Positions 50,961 through 60,509 of a DNA stretch of 64,000 nt are shown in pieces. The stretch's first letter is position 1; every line of letters begins with the position of its first letter. The DNA lies in NCBI GenBank assembly GCA_943372995.1, contig CALSAQ010000008.1, forward strand, positions 1 through 64,000. The letters run 5' to 3'. The DNA is from CAJBVG01 sp943372995 (GTDB lineage Bacteria > Bacteroidota > Bacteroidia > Sphingobacteriales > Sphingobacteriaceae). Below the pieces are notes generated by a model. The model saw nothing but the letters and a program-made list of their open reading frames with translations. It had not been told where the DNA came from and did no database searches. The translations under genes were made by a program, and so were the position numbers.

Positions 50961-53774
50961 TTATTTACTTAAGAACATTGACTTCTCTTTGTATAATGCG
51001 CGGAAATATGGATCGTCTAAATCTTTGATGAAACGTATTGCCTCTCCAGTGGATCTCATTTCTGGACCTAATTCTTTTTTCACTTCTGGGAATTTATGAA
51101 ACGAGAATACAGGTTCTTTAATTGCATAACCTGTTAGTTTTCTTTCTATCTTGAAATCCTTCAATTTATTCGCACCCATCATTACTTTAGCAGCAATGTT
51201 AATGTAAGGAACATCATAAGCCTTAGCAATAAACGGAACTGTTCTCGAAGCTCTAGGGTTTGCTTCTATAACATAAACCATTTCATTTTTAATTGCGAAT
51301 TGAATATTCAATAGTCCCAATACATTTAATGCCTTCGCTAATTTCACTGTGTATTCTTCCATTAGTGAAATTACTTTTGGTGATAAATCGAAAGGTGGTA
51401 ATACAGCACTCGAATCACCAGAATGTATACCGGCTGGTTCTATGTGTTCCATTAAACCCACAATGTGAACATCATCTCCATCGCTAATAGAGTCCGACTC
51501 TGCTTCCTCTGCACGATCTAAGAAATGATCAATTAATATTCTATTGCCTGGTATATCTCTTAATAATTTTACTACTGCTTTTTCTAGCTCTTCATCGTTA
51601 ATTACAATGCTCATCCCTTGTCCACCTAATACATAACTAGGGCGAACAAGTACTGGATAACCTACTTCGTTGGCTACTTTTAATGCTTCATCGGCAGTTT
51701 CTGCCACTCCATATTTTGGATATGGAATTCCTAATTCATGTAATAAATCTGAAAATCTTCCACGATCCTCGGCGATATCCATATTATCGTATGATGTTCC
51801 GATAATTTTGATATTATTCTTGTGTAAAAGCTCTGCCATTTTTAGTGCAGTTTGTCCGCCCAATTGAACAATTACACCCTCTGGTTTTTCAAGGTCGATA
51901 ATCTCTCTTACATGTTCCCAAAATACAGGCTCGAAGTATAGTTTATCTGCCATATTGAAATCGGTAGAAACAGTTTCAGGATTACAATTAATCATGATGG
52001 CTTCATAACCCGATTCTTTAGCAGCAATTAATCCGTGTACACAAGAGTAATCGAATTCTATTCCTTGACCAATTCTGTTAGGACCAGAACCTAGTACGAT
52101 AATTTTTTTCTTGTCGGTAACTTTCGACTCGTTCTCGCCTTCGAAAGTAGAATAGAAATATGGAGTTTGTGCTGGGAATTCTGCGGCACAAGTATCAACC
52201 ATTTTGTATACTCTACGCATTCCTAAAGATTTTCTTTTTTCATACACTTCATCTTCTGTTACTCCTAACAAGTAAGCGATTTGTGCATCCGAAAATCCTT
52301 TTTGTTTAGCGTTAAATAATATTTCATTAGGAATATTATGCAGAGAATATCTCTTAATTTCTAATTCAATATTTACTAATTCATTTATTTGCATTAAAAA
52401 CCAACGATCAATTTTCGTTGCTTTTTGTACAGATGTAACAGGCACACCTAAACTCAAGGCATCACGAACATGGAACAAGCGATCCCAGCTTGCGTTCTCC
52501 AAATTCTTCATGATGTCTTCTAGATTTCTGTTTTGTTTACCATCAGCACCTAAACCTATTCTGTTAATTTCTAATGATTGACATGCTTTTTGTAGTGCTT
52601 CATTGAAACTTCTACCAATTGCCATCACCTCACCTACCGATTTCATTTGTAAGCCTAATGTTCTGTCGGCACCTTTAAACTTATCAAAATTCCATCTAGG
52701 AATTTTTACAATCACGTAGTCTAAAGTAGGTTCGAAATATGCTGAAGTTGTTTTTGTAATTTGATTTTCTATTTCATCGAGATTATAGCCTATGGCTAAC
52801 TTCGCAGCAATTTTTGCAATAGGGTAACCTGTTGCTTTTGATGCTAGTGCTGACGAGCGCGATACACGCGGGTTAATTTCAATTGCTATAATCTCTTCGT
52901 TTTCTGGATTAACAGAAAACTGAACATTACATCCTCCAGCAAAATCACCAATTGAGCGCATCATATTTATAGCATGATTACGCATATTTTGATAGCAACG
53001 ATCGGATAATGTCATGGCTGGAGCAACTGTTATAGAATCTCCAGTATGTATACCCATAGGATCGAAGTTTTCTATAGAGCAAATGATGATGATGTTATCA
53101 TTATTATCGCGAAGCAATTCTAACTCGTATTCTTTCCATCCTAATACAGCTTGTTCCACTAAGACTTCGTGAGTAGGTGATGCTTGTAAACCATGATTTA
53201 ATGCCGAATCTATTTGATCTTTATTATGCACAAAACCACCTCCATAACCTCCTAAGGTATATGATGGACGAATAACTAGTGGATATCCTATTTCTTGAGC
53301 AGCTTCTTTTCCTTCTAGGTAAGAGTTCGCAATTCTCGATTTTGCAATCCCAACTCCTATTTCAATCATTAATTTACGGAACTCCTCACGATTTTCTGTT
53401 TTCTCAATCGCATCTATAGCCACACCCTTAATTCTTACTCCATATTTTTTCCAAATACCACGTTCATCTGCTTCTTTAGCTAAATTCAAAGCAGTTTGTC
53501 CGCCCATGGTAGGAATCACGGCATCAATTTTACGTTCCTGTAAAATCTGTTCTATAGATTCGCATGTTAAAGGCAATAGATACACATGATCTGCAATCAC
53601 TTTGTCGGTCATGATTGTAGCAGGATTCGAATTAATAATTGAGACTTCAATGCCCTCCTCTTTTAAAGATAAAGCGGCTTGAGAGCCAGAATAGTCGAAT
53701 TCGCAGGCTTGACCAATAATAATTGGACCTGAACCGATAATTAAAACTGATTTTATGGATTGATCTTTTGGCAT
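50961..53774 (-). CDS. carB: Carbamoyl-phosphate synthase large subunit (no MGS domain)
   Basis: Synthesises carbamoyl phosphate from ammonia, bicarbonate and two ATP for arginine and pyrimidine synthesis. Both ATP-grasp halves are visible: GSGPIIIGQACEFDYSGSQA near the N-terminus with EQAVLGWKEYELELLRD, and SGPNRIGQGIEFDYSCVH with the second ATP-grasp and EANPRASRT. The 937 residues end at FRALYKEKSMFLSK, just after GPEMRSTGEAI, so the allosteric MGS-like domain of about 130 residues present in the 1073-residue E. coli enzyme is absent. carA is not in the window. Confidence 0.95.
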   Translation of the reverse strand: MPKDQSIKSVLIIGSGPIIIGQACEFDYSGSQAALSLKEEGIEVSIINSNPATIMTDKVIADHVYLLPLTCESIEQILQERKIDAVIPTMGGQTALNLAKEADERGIWKKYGVRIKGVAIDAIEKTENREEFRKLMIEIGVGIAKSRIANSYLEGKEAAQEIGYPLVIRPSYTLGGYGGGFVHNKDQIDSALNHGLQASPTHEVLVEQAVLGWKEYELELLRDNNDNIIIICSIENFDPMGIHTGDSITVAPAMTLSDRCYQNMRNHAINMMRSIGDFAGGCNVQFSVNPENEEIIAIEINPRVSRSSALASKATGYPIAKIAAKLAIGYNLDEIENQITKTTSAYFEPTLDYVIVKIPRWNFDKFKGADRTLGLQMKSVGEVMAIGRSFNEALQKACQSLEINRIGLGADGKQNRNLEDIMKNLENASWDRLFHVRDALSLGVPVTSVQKATKIDRWFLMQINELVNIELEIKRYSLHNIPNEILFNAKQKGFSDAQIAYLLGVTEDEVYEKRKSLGMRRVYKMVDTCAAEFPAQTPYFYSTFEGENESKVTDKKKIIVLGSGPNRIGQGIEFDYSCVHGLIAAKESGYEAIMINCNPETVSTDFNMADKLYFEPVFWEHVREIIDLEKPEGVIVQLGGQTALKMAELLHKNNIKIIGTSYDNMDIAEDRGRFSDLLHELGIPYPKYGVAETADEALKVANEVGYPVLVRPSYVLGGQGMSIVINDEELEKAVVKLLRDIPGNRILIDHFLDRAEEAESDSISDGDDVHIVGLMEHIEPAGIHSGDSSAVLPPFDLSPKVISLMEEYTVKLAKALNVLGLLNIQFAIKNEMVYVIEANPRASRTVPFIAKAYDVPYINIAAKVMMGANKLKDFKIERKLTGYAIKEPVFSFHKFPEVKKELGPEMRSTGEAIRFIKDLDDPYFRALYKEKSMFLSK

Positions 53775-53797
53775 GGTAGGGATAACTATAAATTGGG

Positions 53798-53805
53798 CAA
53801 AGGTA
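53798..53805 (-). promoter_or_regulatory. Probable carB promoter -7 box
   Basis: TACCTTTG on the minus strand, 23 bases before the carB ATG. The -33 box is unclear. Confidence 0.55.
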
Positions 53806-53853
53806 TTCTTTTTTTCGAAATGTCGAAAGCTAGAATTGTGGAAAATCTAAAAA

Positions 53854-54390
53854 TTAAGAAATAAGGGAGTAGATATCTTTGTAGTTTCTTCCTAAACCAT
53901 CATAATCGAGCCCATAGCCCAATACAAAGACCTTAGGAATTTCAAAGCCAATAAAGTCGATAGTTAGTTTATGTTGTAATGCATCTGGTTTGAAAAGTAA
54001 TGAGCAAATTTTTACCGATGCGGGCTGATATTCCTTTATTTGATCTAGTAAAAAGTGTAGAGTATTGCCAGTATCAACAATATCTTCCAAAAAAATAACA
54101 TGTTTCCCTTTAATATTATCATTAAAAGGCAGCTCAAATTTTATAACCCCTGAGCTTTCTGTACCATGATATGAACTACATTTAATGGTTTCCAATGTAC
54201 ATGGAATATTAACTTGGAGTATTAGATCTGAAGCGAAAAATAAGGCACCATTTAATACAGCTACAAAACAAATTTCTTTGTCGGAATATTCTCTTTCAAT
54301 ACTTACTGCCAACTCCGCAATTTTAGCTTGAATATCTTTTGCTGATAAGTAAGGTTCAAAAAATTTATCGTGTACTTTGATGGTACTCAT
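53854..54390 (-). CDS. hpt: Hypoxanthine phosphoribosyltransferase
   Basis: Purine salvage: hypoxanthine or guanine plus PRPP to the monophosphate. The 178 residues contain the PRPP motif VIFLEDIVDTGNTL near 98-111 and the flexible-loop region KCSSYHGTESSG near 70-81. PKVFVLGYGLDYDGLGRN near 150-168 holds the base-stacking and magnesium residues. It lies between carB and the DUF4920 gene on the minus strand, with a terminator between it and the latter. Confidence 0.94.
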   Translation of the reverse strand: MSTIKVHDKFFEPYLSAKDIQAKIAELAVSIEREYSDKEICFVAVLNGALFFASDLILQVNIPCTLETIKCSSYHGTESSGVIKFELPFNDNIKGKHVIFLEDIVDTGNTLHFLLDQIKEYQPASVKICSLLFKPDALQHKLTIDFIGFEIPKVFVLGYGLDYDGLGRNYKDIYSLIS

Positions 54391-54415
54391 ATAGAAAGTA
54401 TAATCGTTATATTAT

Positions 54416-54447
54416 AAAAAAAGCTAAACGGTTTCCCATTTAGCTTT
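54416..54447 (-). terminator. Intrinsic terminator of the DUF4920 gene
   Basis: On the minus strand AAAGCTAAA (54439-54447) pairs with TTTAGCTTT (54420-54428) around a 10-base loop, followed by a T run (54416-54422). It starts 20 bases after the DUF4920 stop codon. Confidence 0.85.
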
Positions 54448-54467
54448 CTAAAATATTGATATTCAAA

Positions 54468-55004
54468 TTAAATTGCTTTTTTTTCGTCGGCTGATTGTGG
54501 AACCAATACACCTACTGCTTCAAAAGATAAAGTAGTTTTATCTTCTTTAATAGCATCAATTTTTTCTTGAGATTCACCACCATCTTCAGCATAGTGTTTT
54601 TGATCAGCAACAGATATAGTTTCGAATTTAGCTGTTCCTTGGAAGATTACTTCTTTACCAGCCATTTTCTCTTTATCAGTTGGTACAAAGAAGCCATAAT
54701 CTTTAAAAGTTACGCGCATCATTTCACCATTACCGATATCTATTTGCATCCAACATCCTTTTTTAGCACATACATCTACCACTTTACCTTTAATTTTTGC
54801 TTCAAAAGTTGGAGCATTTCCCATTTCAGCAACTAATGTAGCTGCATCCATTGCGCTATCAGGAGTGATTACTTCACCGTAAGCATCATATTTACCATTT
54901 TCTGTTTCTACTACTGAAGAATCAGTACTTGTACTTTTTTTAGGTTCTGTTGAACATGCAACCAAAAAAGTTGCTGCTGCTATCACTAAGAAAATTCTTT
55001 TCAT
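54468..55004 (-). CDS. DUF4920 lipoprotein
   Basis: A 178-residue lipoprotein with lipobox TFLVAC (Cys17) and a Ser/Thr-rich linker. The mature domain has the DUF4920 pattern: FEAKIKGKVVDVCAKKGCWMQIDIGNGEMMRVTFKDYGFFVP near 68-108. The VDVCAKKGCWM segment, with two cysteines five residues apart, could bind a metal or form a redox pair. The role is unknown. It is monocistronic with a clear terminator. Confidence 0.87.
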   Translation of the reverse strand: MKRIFLVIAAATFLVACSTEPKKSTSTDSSVVETENGKYDAYGEVITPDSAMDAATLVAEMGNAPTFEAKIKGKVVDVCAKKGCWMQIDIGNGEMMRVTFKDYGFFVPTDKEKMAGKEVIFQGTAKFETISVADQKHYAEDGGESQEKIDAIKEDKTTLSFEAVGVLVPQSADEKKAI

Positions 55005-55092
55005 TGTATTCCGATTGTGTTGTTTAGTTTACAAATATATAAAAACGTTTATCTAAAAAAGAAAAAAGGTTGAACGTCAATACCTTTATAGA

Positions 55093-56463
55093 TTACCCAA
55101 ATAACTGCTGAAACAACTCCTCAAGCTTGCTTAAGGGGACTATTTCAATATTGTACTTTTTGGTATCAATTCCCTTAATGGCATATCTCGATACGAATAT
55201 TTTCTCAAAGCCCAAACGCTCTGCCTCTGCTATTCTTTGTTCTATTCTGTTTACCGTTCTAATTTCTCCTGACAAGCCAACTTCAGCGGCAAAGCAATGT
55301 TTACTTGAAATGGCAAGGTCTTCATGTGATGAAATAATGGCACTTACTACTCCTAAATCTATAGCTGGGTCTTCTACTTTTATTCCGCCCGTAATATTTA
55401 AAAACACATCTTTTACTCCTAAGCGGAACCCACAACGTTTCTCTAATACCGCTAATAACATGTTCATCCTACGAGTATCAAAGCCAGTCGCGGAGCGTTG
55501 AGGAGTACCATAAGCAGAAACACTTACTAAGGCCTGTGCTTCAATAAGCATTGGCCTCATACCTTCAATGGTTACAGAAATTGCAATTCCACTCAATTCT
55601 TCATCACGTTGAGATATTAATATTTCTGAAGGATTAGATACTTCGCGTAATCCAACACCTCTCATCTCGTATATGCCCAATTCACTAGTAGATCCGAATC
55701 TATTTTTTATAGATCTAAGGATTCTATAGGTATGATGACGGTCGCCTTCAAATTGTAGTACAGTATCAACCATGTGTTCTAAAATTTTTGGACCAGCAAT
55801 AGAACCATCTTTGGTGATATGACCCACTAAAAAAACTGGTGTTGCAGTTTCTTTGGCAAATCGTATAAGTTCTGCCGTACACTCTCTAATTTGAGAAACA
55901 CTACCTGGGGTAGATTCAATGTGTGAAGAATAAAGGGTTTGTATAGAATCTACAATAACTAATTGAGGTTTTAATTCTTCAATTTGTTTAAATATATTTT
56001 GCGTTGATGTTTCTGTTAAGATATAGCAGTTTGAGGGTTCATTACTTTGCATCCTCATTGCACGCATCTTTATTTGCTGTTCACTCTCTTCACCCGAAAC
56101 ATATAAAATTTTTAGCTTCTTTAATTTTATTGCTACTTGTAGTAAAAGTGTTGATTTTCCAATTCCAGGTTCACCTCCAATAAGCACTAAAGAACCGGGT
56201 ACAATACCTCCTCCTAGAACTCTGTTCAACTCATCATCTTGAGCTGAAATACGAACATCTGCATTCTTTTCAATTTCTTCTAATGCAATGGGCTTATTTG
56301 AACGGCTTGGTGTACTCTGTTTCCAATCGGGTTTTGCAGTATTCTTTTCTACTACTTCCTCTACAAAAGTATTCCACTCTCCACACGAAGGACAATTACC
56401 TAACCATTTTGGCGTTTGATATCCACAACTCTGACAGAAAAAAACTGATTTCGATTTAGCCAT
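55093..56463 (-). CDS. radA: DNA repair protein RadA
   Basis: Hexameric helicase-like RecA homologue that extends branch migration in recombination. The 456 residues have an N-terminal zinc finger (Cys10, Cys13, Cys24, Cys27), Walker A GEPGIGKST at 97-105, the family-specific KNRFG at 253-257 and a C-terminal Lon-protease-like domain without an active site (AIDLGVVSAIISS, FAAEVGLSGEIR). The ATG overlaps, back to back, the first possible start of the plus-strand outer-membrane protein gene. Confidence 0.96.
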   Translation of the reverse strand: MAKSKSVFFCQSCGYQTPKWLGNCPSCGEWNTFVEEVVEKNTAKPDWKQSTPSRSNKPIALEEIEKNADVRISAQDDELNRVLGGGIVPGSLVLIGGEPGIGKSTLLLQVAIKLKKLKILYVSGEESEQQIKMRAMRMQSNEPSNCYILTETSTQNIFKQIEELKPQLVIVDSIQTLYSSHIESTPGSVSQIRECTAELIRFAKETATPVFLVGHITKDGSIAGPKILEHMVDTVLQFEGDRHHTYRILRSIKNRFGSTSELGIYEMRGVGLREVSNPSEILISQRDEELSGIAISVTIEGMRPMLIEAQALVSVSAYGTPQRSATGFDTRRMNMLLAVLEKRCGFRLGVKDVFLNITGGIKVEDPAIDLGVVSAIISSHEDLAISSKHCFAAEVGLSGEIRTVNRIEQRIAEAERLGFEKIFVSRYAIKGIDTKKYNIEIVPLSKLEELFQQLFG

Positions 56464-56521
56464 GAACGAAGATAGCTCGAATAATGGAAAAGCTCAAATC
56501 AAATTATGTAACTTCGAAGCC

Positions 56522-57199
56522 ATGAAAAAATGGATATTCATATTATTGCTAGTTATTCCATCAATAGGTTATTCACAATTTAATAAGTCTAGTAAATTTT
56601 TATATGGGAAATCACGCTCTCGCTTACCATATTATATCCATTTACAAGTAGGTGCTAATTCTGGCATAACATTATTTAATAAAGATTTCGAAAATAGAGG
56701 TGCTGCTCCCAGTATTGCTTTTGCATTTGAGAAACCCTTAGGATATAGACCTTCCCTTTATTTACATTTTAGGTTTCTCGGTAATTATGGTCAATGGAAT
56801 AATGTGTTAGGTTATGCTTCCCAGCTTTCTAATTCATTCGACTTCTCCTTAAACTACAGTTATATGTTGTATGATTGGTATGGTTGGGAATATAGAGCAT
56901 CTTTAGGTCTCGGTTCATTATCAAATAACTACGAAATCGTTGGTCCACCAGGTACATTTAACCAAAAGAATTCCTCTATAATTACACCACTTCAAATTAG
57001 TACAGGAAGAGTAATTAAGAAACGTTGGGAGCTTGAGATAGGATATAGATATTATATCGCTTGGGATAATAATATAGAAGGCCTAGTAAATAAAAACAAA
57101 TACGATAAATACGGTTTTACATTCGTTGGCATTAAATACTTAATCGGGGAAAAAGATTATCGCTTCCAAAGAAAAGACTCTTGCCCAACTGTGGAGTAG
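56522..57199 (+). CDS. Exported beta-barrel-like outer-membrane protein
   Basis: About 225 residues from the ATG at 56522, where a clean signal peptide begins (MKKWIFILLLVIPSIGYSQF). An earlier ATG at 56462 would add a charged 20-residue extension and overlap radA, so I reject it. The mature part has alternating aromatic strands (FDFSLNYSYMLYDWYGWEYRASLGLGS, WELEIGYRYYIAW, YGFTFVGIKYLIG), consistent with a small outer-membrane barrel. I do not recognise a family. Its stop codon lies inside a heptamer hairpin. Confidence 0.72.
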   Translation: MKKWIFILLLVIPSIGYSQFNKSSKFLYGKSRSRLPYYIHLQVGANSGITLFNKDFENRGAAPSIAFAFEKPLGYRPSLYLHFRFLGNYGQWNNVLGYASQLSNSFDFSLNYSYMLYDWYGWEYRASLGLGSLSNNYEIVGPPGTFNQKNSSIITPLQISTGRVIKKRWELEIGYRYYIAWDNNIEGLVNKNKYDKYGFTFVGIKYLIGEKDYRFQRKDSCPTVE

Positions 57200-57260
57200 C
57201 GGGTATCGAGTATCGAGAAAGGTATTGGTGTTTCTCTTCTCGATACCCGATACTCGCTAC
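57196..57260. repeat. Heptamer-based hairpin between the barrel protein gene and the AsmA gene
   Basis: Arms 57196-57219 and 57237-57260 form a 24-base stem with one G-T wobble and one A-C mismatch. The units include GGGTATC, GAGTATC on the left, and on the minus strand GGGTATC, GGGTAGC, GAGTATC, GGGTATC on the right (to 57269). It is probably a bidirectional terminator for two convergent genes. Confidence 0.75.
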
Positions 57261-57271
57261 CCGATACCCAA

Positions 57272-60040
57272 CTACTTAAGTAATTTATCAGCTTCTATCC
57301 TAGCTTTCGCCATAATATCATCAGCTTTTTTATCTCCTTCGGCTATAATCTTATTACATTTCTCATCAGTTTCTTTTCTAGCTTTTTCTGCTAGTTTCTT
57401 AGCTGCTGCTTTTGCTACTGGATTTGATGCCTGCGCTACTAATTTATCAGCTGCTGCATATCCTTCTTTACGAGTAATGTCGGCCAAGTTCCTTGCTTGA
57501 GCTTTTACTGCATCGGCCTGATTTTGCGCTGCTGCTAAAATTTGTTCTGCTCTTTTCTTAGCCTCTTCTTTTCCTCTTGCAACGGCTTCATCTTTTTTAG
57601 CATTCAAAACATCTTTCACTGCTGTTTTTAGTCCAGCTCCCATATCGGCCATGCTTAATTTAACTGTTGGCTTACCAACAACACCACCAACAAGCGCACT
57701 AACATTTAATGCTTCTTCGGTTGAATAGTTAGCTCCGTTTTTGTTTAATTTATCTGTTAATCCGTTTAGTACTCCCATAGAAGATGTACCTAGAAAATTC
57801 TTAGGCAGTTTCATTTTCATCACATAATCAATTGTCTGATCTAATCCACTAGAGCCTGCAATGTTTAAACTTGCGATTCCAATATTCATATCAAATGGGT
57901 TAACAATAACACGCCCGTTTTCAATGCTAAATTGAATCTTCGTGTTTTTCACATTAAGTTCTTTTAGTTTATCTGTTTTCAATGCATCAGAGATCGCTAC
58001 CAATGTTTTTGATCCTTTAATATTTGCTCCTAATAATTCTAATACACCAGCACCTTGTACACTACTCATCACTGGACTCATATTATTTGCTATTAGAGAA
58101 TTAAATTTAAGTTGTGTGTTAAATTTACCTTGGGTATTTTCTGCAATAGGCGCTAACTTTTGAACAGTGTTAAATGTTTTAAATGCTTTTTGAATATCCA
58201 TTTGAGAAATGGTAAAGTTCATATCAACATTAGGTTTAGTTAAATCTTCGGTACTATAATAACCATCCATATTAATTGAACCATCCAATGTTTTCATTGC
58301 AACTTTATCGAAACTAACTTTCTTGTCTTTGATAATGATACTTCCTCCCAAATCTGTTAATTCCATATTGTCGTATAATACTTTTTTAATAGAAGAATTT
58401 AACACAAAGTCGATATTTTCTGGAACCTCAACCAATGTTAAAGTATCGCTATTTGTAGATGTTACTTCTTCTTCGGTACTTGGCCCCATCATCTCATTCA
58501 CATCAATTAAATTTGCTGAGAAATTTAATCTTGCTTTAATCGGGCTGCCTTTCAATACATATCCCAGATAGTTTTCTAAAGTACCTTCAGCTTTAAAATC
58601 ACTCTTACCATAAAGCGCCGAGAAGTTACTCATTGTTATGTTCTTCGGACTTAATACAAAATTTGCTGCGTTAATTGTTAATGGTATAATAGAGGTTGTG
58701 CTACTGTAATTTAATTTTGAAATACTTAAATTACCTTTAGCATCAAAGCTTTCGTAATTTCCTTTTTCTATAGTAGACAGTTTACCCTTAGCTTGCATGT
58801 TAGCTTTAATAACTCCAGATAATTTTGTTCCCTCAAGTGGTACAATTTTCATGATGTTAGCTAAATCGATAGTGCCTTTTATTTCTGTTTGAATATCAGG
58901 ATCAGATTCTGGTGTTTTTAAATATAGACTTGCATCGAAAGGTTCGTTACCAAATTCAATATGTAATTTTTTCATATCCACAATCGTGTGGTCGAACACA
59001 CCATCTTTGTCTTCAACATTTAATTGCAATTGAACATTGTTTACTCCTGTAGGTAAATCTGGGTATTTAAAGTTTCCATTTTCTACGATGACATCTATTC
59101 CAAAACCAGGCATGCTCACCGCATTCATTCTACCTTTATAGTATCCTTTTAATGCAAATTTCCCACTAGCTGTTAAGTTATCAAATGAACTAGAATATAT
59201 AGCGGGTATTAAGGATAGGAAATTTTTAAACTCTGATTTCTCTGCATCAAATTTTAAATCCAAATCGATATTTGTATCTGGCATAGCTACCATACCAGCA
59301 AAATTTATGATTAGATTATTTAAGTTAAACACATTGTCTTTAAACGTAAAGACCATATCTTTTAAATTCATGTCGATAGCTGCATCAGCATCTAATTTTA
59401 CTCTATTCAAATAATTTACACCTGCATAACCAACAGTAAGTTCATCGGCTTTGGTTTTCGTAATTAAAGTAAATAGGTCTTGTGTAAAATCTCCAGAACC
59501 TTTGTGGTTAAGATTTTTTAATGAAGTGAAAAATCCTAAAGATTTATCATCATAAACAATATTAGAATTCTCTAAAGAGTAAGACTTCAAGGCAATACTA
59601 AAACTTGTTGGTGTAGTATCTGTAGGAGCAGTAGTAGTGTCGGCTTTTGCGATATCCCAATTTGCTTTACCACTAGGCAATACCACAAAATTCAGATTTG
59701 CTTTATTTAAGTTTAATGATTTTATTTTAATGGTTTCTGAATTTATTACACTCATCACATCTACAACAACATCAAATTGAGCAATGTCGGCAAGAGTATC
59801 ATTCTTAAAAGAATCAACACCTACAACCATTAAGTTCTCTATACTAAATGTTAGATGAGGGAAACTTCTTATTAAGCTTAAGCTGAAATCACCAAACTGA
59901 ACGTTAGCGTTTACATTATCATTGATGGTAGATTTTGCCTTCGCTATTATATCATCTTTGTAAATAATAGGTAAAGCAATAGCTGCAGCAAAAAACAGCA
60001 CAACAACAATTCCGAGAGCTAATAATATTTTCTTTATCAT
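57272..60040 (-). CDS. AsmA family protein
   Basis: A 922-residue membrane-anchored periplasmic protein from the ATG at 60038-60040 (MIKKILLALG). It has one N-terminal transmembrane segment (about 3-24), then an AsmA domain (NVQFGDFSLSLIRSFPHLTFSIENLMV; SLNLNKANLNFVVLPSGKANWDI) and long beta-rich repeats of the bridge-like lipid-transfer type, ending in an Ala/Lys-rich coiled coil of about 100 residues (EEAKKRAEQILAAAQNQADA...). AsmA proteins affect outer-membrane assembly and phospholipid traffic. A TTG start 24 codons earlier is possible but adds an unrelated leader. Confidence 0.88.
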   Translation of the reverse strand: MIKKILLALGIVVVLFFAAAIALPIIYKDDIIAKAKSTINDNVNANVQFGDFSLSLIRSFPHLTFSIENLMVVGVDSFKNDTLADIAQFDVVVDVMSVINSETIKIKSLNLNKANLNFVVLPSGKANWDIAKADTTTAPTDTTPTSFSIALKSYSLENSNIVYDDKSLGFFTSLKNLNHKGSGDFTQDLFTLITKTKADELTVGYAGVNYLNRVKLDADAAIDMNLKDMVFTFKDNVFNLNNLIINFAGMVAMPDTNIDLDLKFDAEKSEFKNFLSLIPAIYSSSFDNLTASGKFALKGYYKGRMNAVSMPGFGIDVIVENGNFKYPDLPTGVNNVQLQLNVEDKDGVFDHTIVDMKKLHIEFGNEPFDASLYLKTPESDPDIQTEIKGTIDLANIMKIVPLEGTKLSGVIKANMQAKGKLSTIEKGNYESFDAKGNLSISKLNYSSTTSIIPLTINAANFVLSPKNITMSNFSALYGKSDFKAEGTLENYLGYVLKGSPIKARLNFSANLIDVNEMMGPSTEEEVTSTNSDTLTLVEVPENIDFVLNSSIKKVLYDNMELTDLGGSIIIKDKKVSFDKVAMKTLDGSINMDGYYSTEDLTKPNVDMNFTISQMDIQKAFKTFNTVQKLAPIAENTQGKFNTQLKFNSLIANNMSPVMSSVQGAGVLELLGANIKGSKTLVAISDALKTDKLKELNVKNTKIQFSIENGRVIVNPFDMNIGIASLNIAGSSGLDQTIDYVMKMKLPKNFLGTSSMGVLNGLTDKLNKNGANYSTEEALNVSALVGGVVGKPTVKLSMADMGAGLKTAVKDVLNAKKDEAVARGKEEAKKRAEQILAAAQNQADAVKAQARNLADITRKEGYAAADKLVAQASNPVAKAAAKKLAEKARKETDEKCNKIIAEGDKKADDIMAKARIEADKLLK

Positions 60041-60101
60041 AACATATAAAATAATAGTAAAATTAAGGATTAATTTGTAACTAATTTTAAATAGAATTGA
60101 A

Positions 60102-60509
60102 CTATTTTTCAATTAGTTGAATCTGTCGAGTATTCTCATCGATAATGTCAATCTCCACAATCAATAACGATTCGGGTAGTAGTTCTAGTACTCGTTCGCT
60201 CCATTCTATAAAACAATAGTTTTCGGAGAATAAGTATTCTTCTACACCGAAGTCAAAAGCTTCTTCTAGCGACTCTATTCTATAGAAATCGAAATGATAG
60301 ATTTTTCCAAATGCTGATTGGTATTCATTTACAATAGAGAAGGTGGGGCTACTTATGTCGTCTTCAGATTTCAATTCGCGACACAGAGCTGAGATTAGTG
60401 TTGTTTTTCCTGCACCCATAGGGCCATTGAATAAGACCACTTTATATTTTGATAACAATGGTTTTATTAATTCTACGGCCTTATGGATTTCAGAAAGTTG
60501 ATATTTCAT
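60102..60509 (-). CDS. tsaE: tRNA threonylcarbamoyladenosine synthesis ATPase TsaE
   Basis: Partner of TsaB and TsaD in making t6A37 of ANN-decoding tRNAs. The 135 residues are the usual length: P-loop GPMGAGKTT at 29-37, SSPTFSIVNEY near 53-63, HFDFYRIES near 72-80 and FIEWSERV near 98-105. It overlaps the fabD stop by one base, so the two are cotranscribed and translation may be coupled. Confidence 0.95.
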   Translation of the reverse strand: MKYQLSEIHKAVELIKPLLSKYKVVLFNGPMGAGKTTLISALCRELKSEDDISSPTFSIVNEYQSAFGKIYHFDFYRIESLEEAFDFGVEEYLFSENYCFIEWSERVLELLPESLLIVEIDIIDENTRQIQLIEK

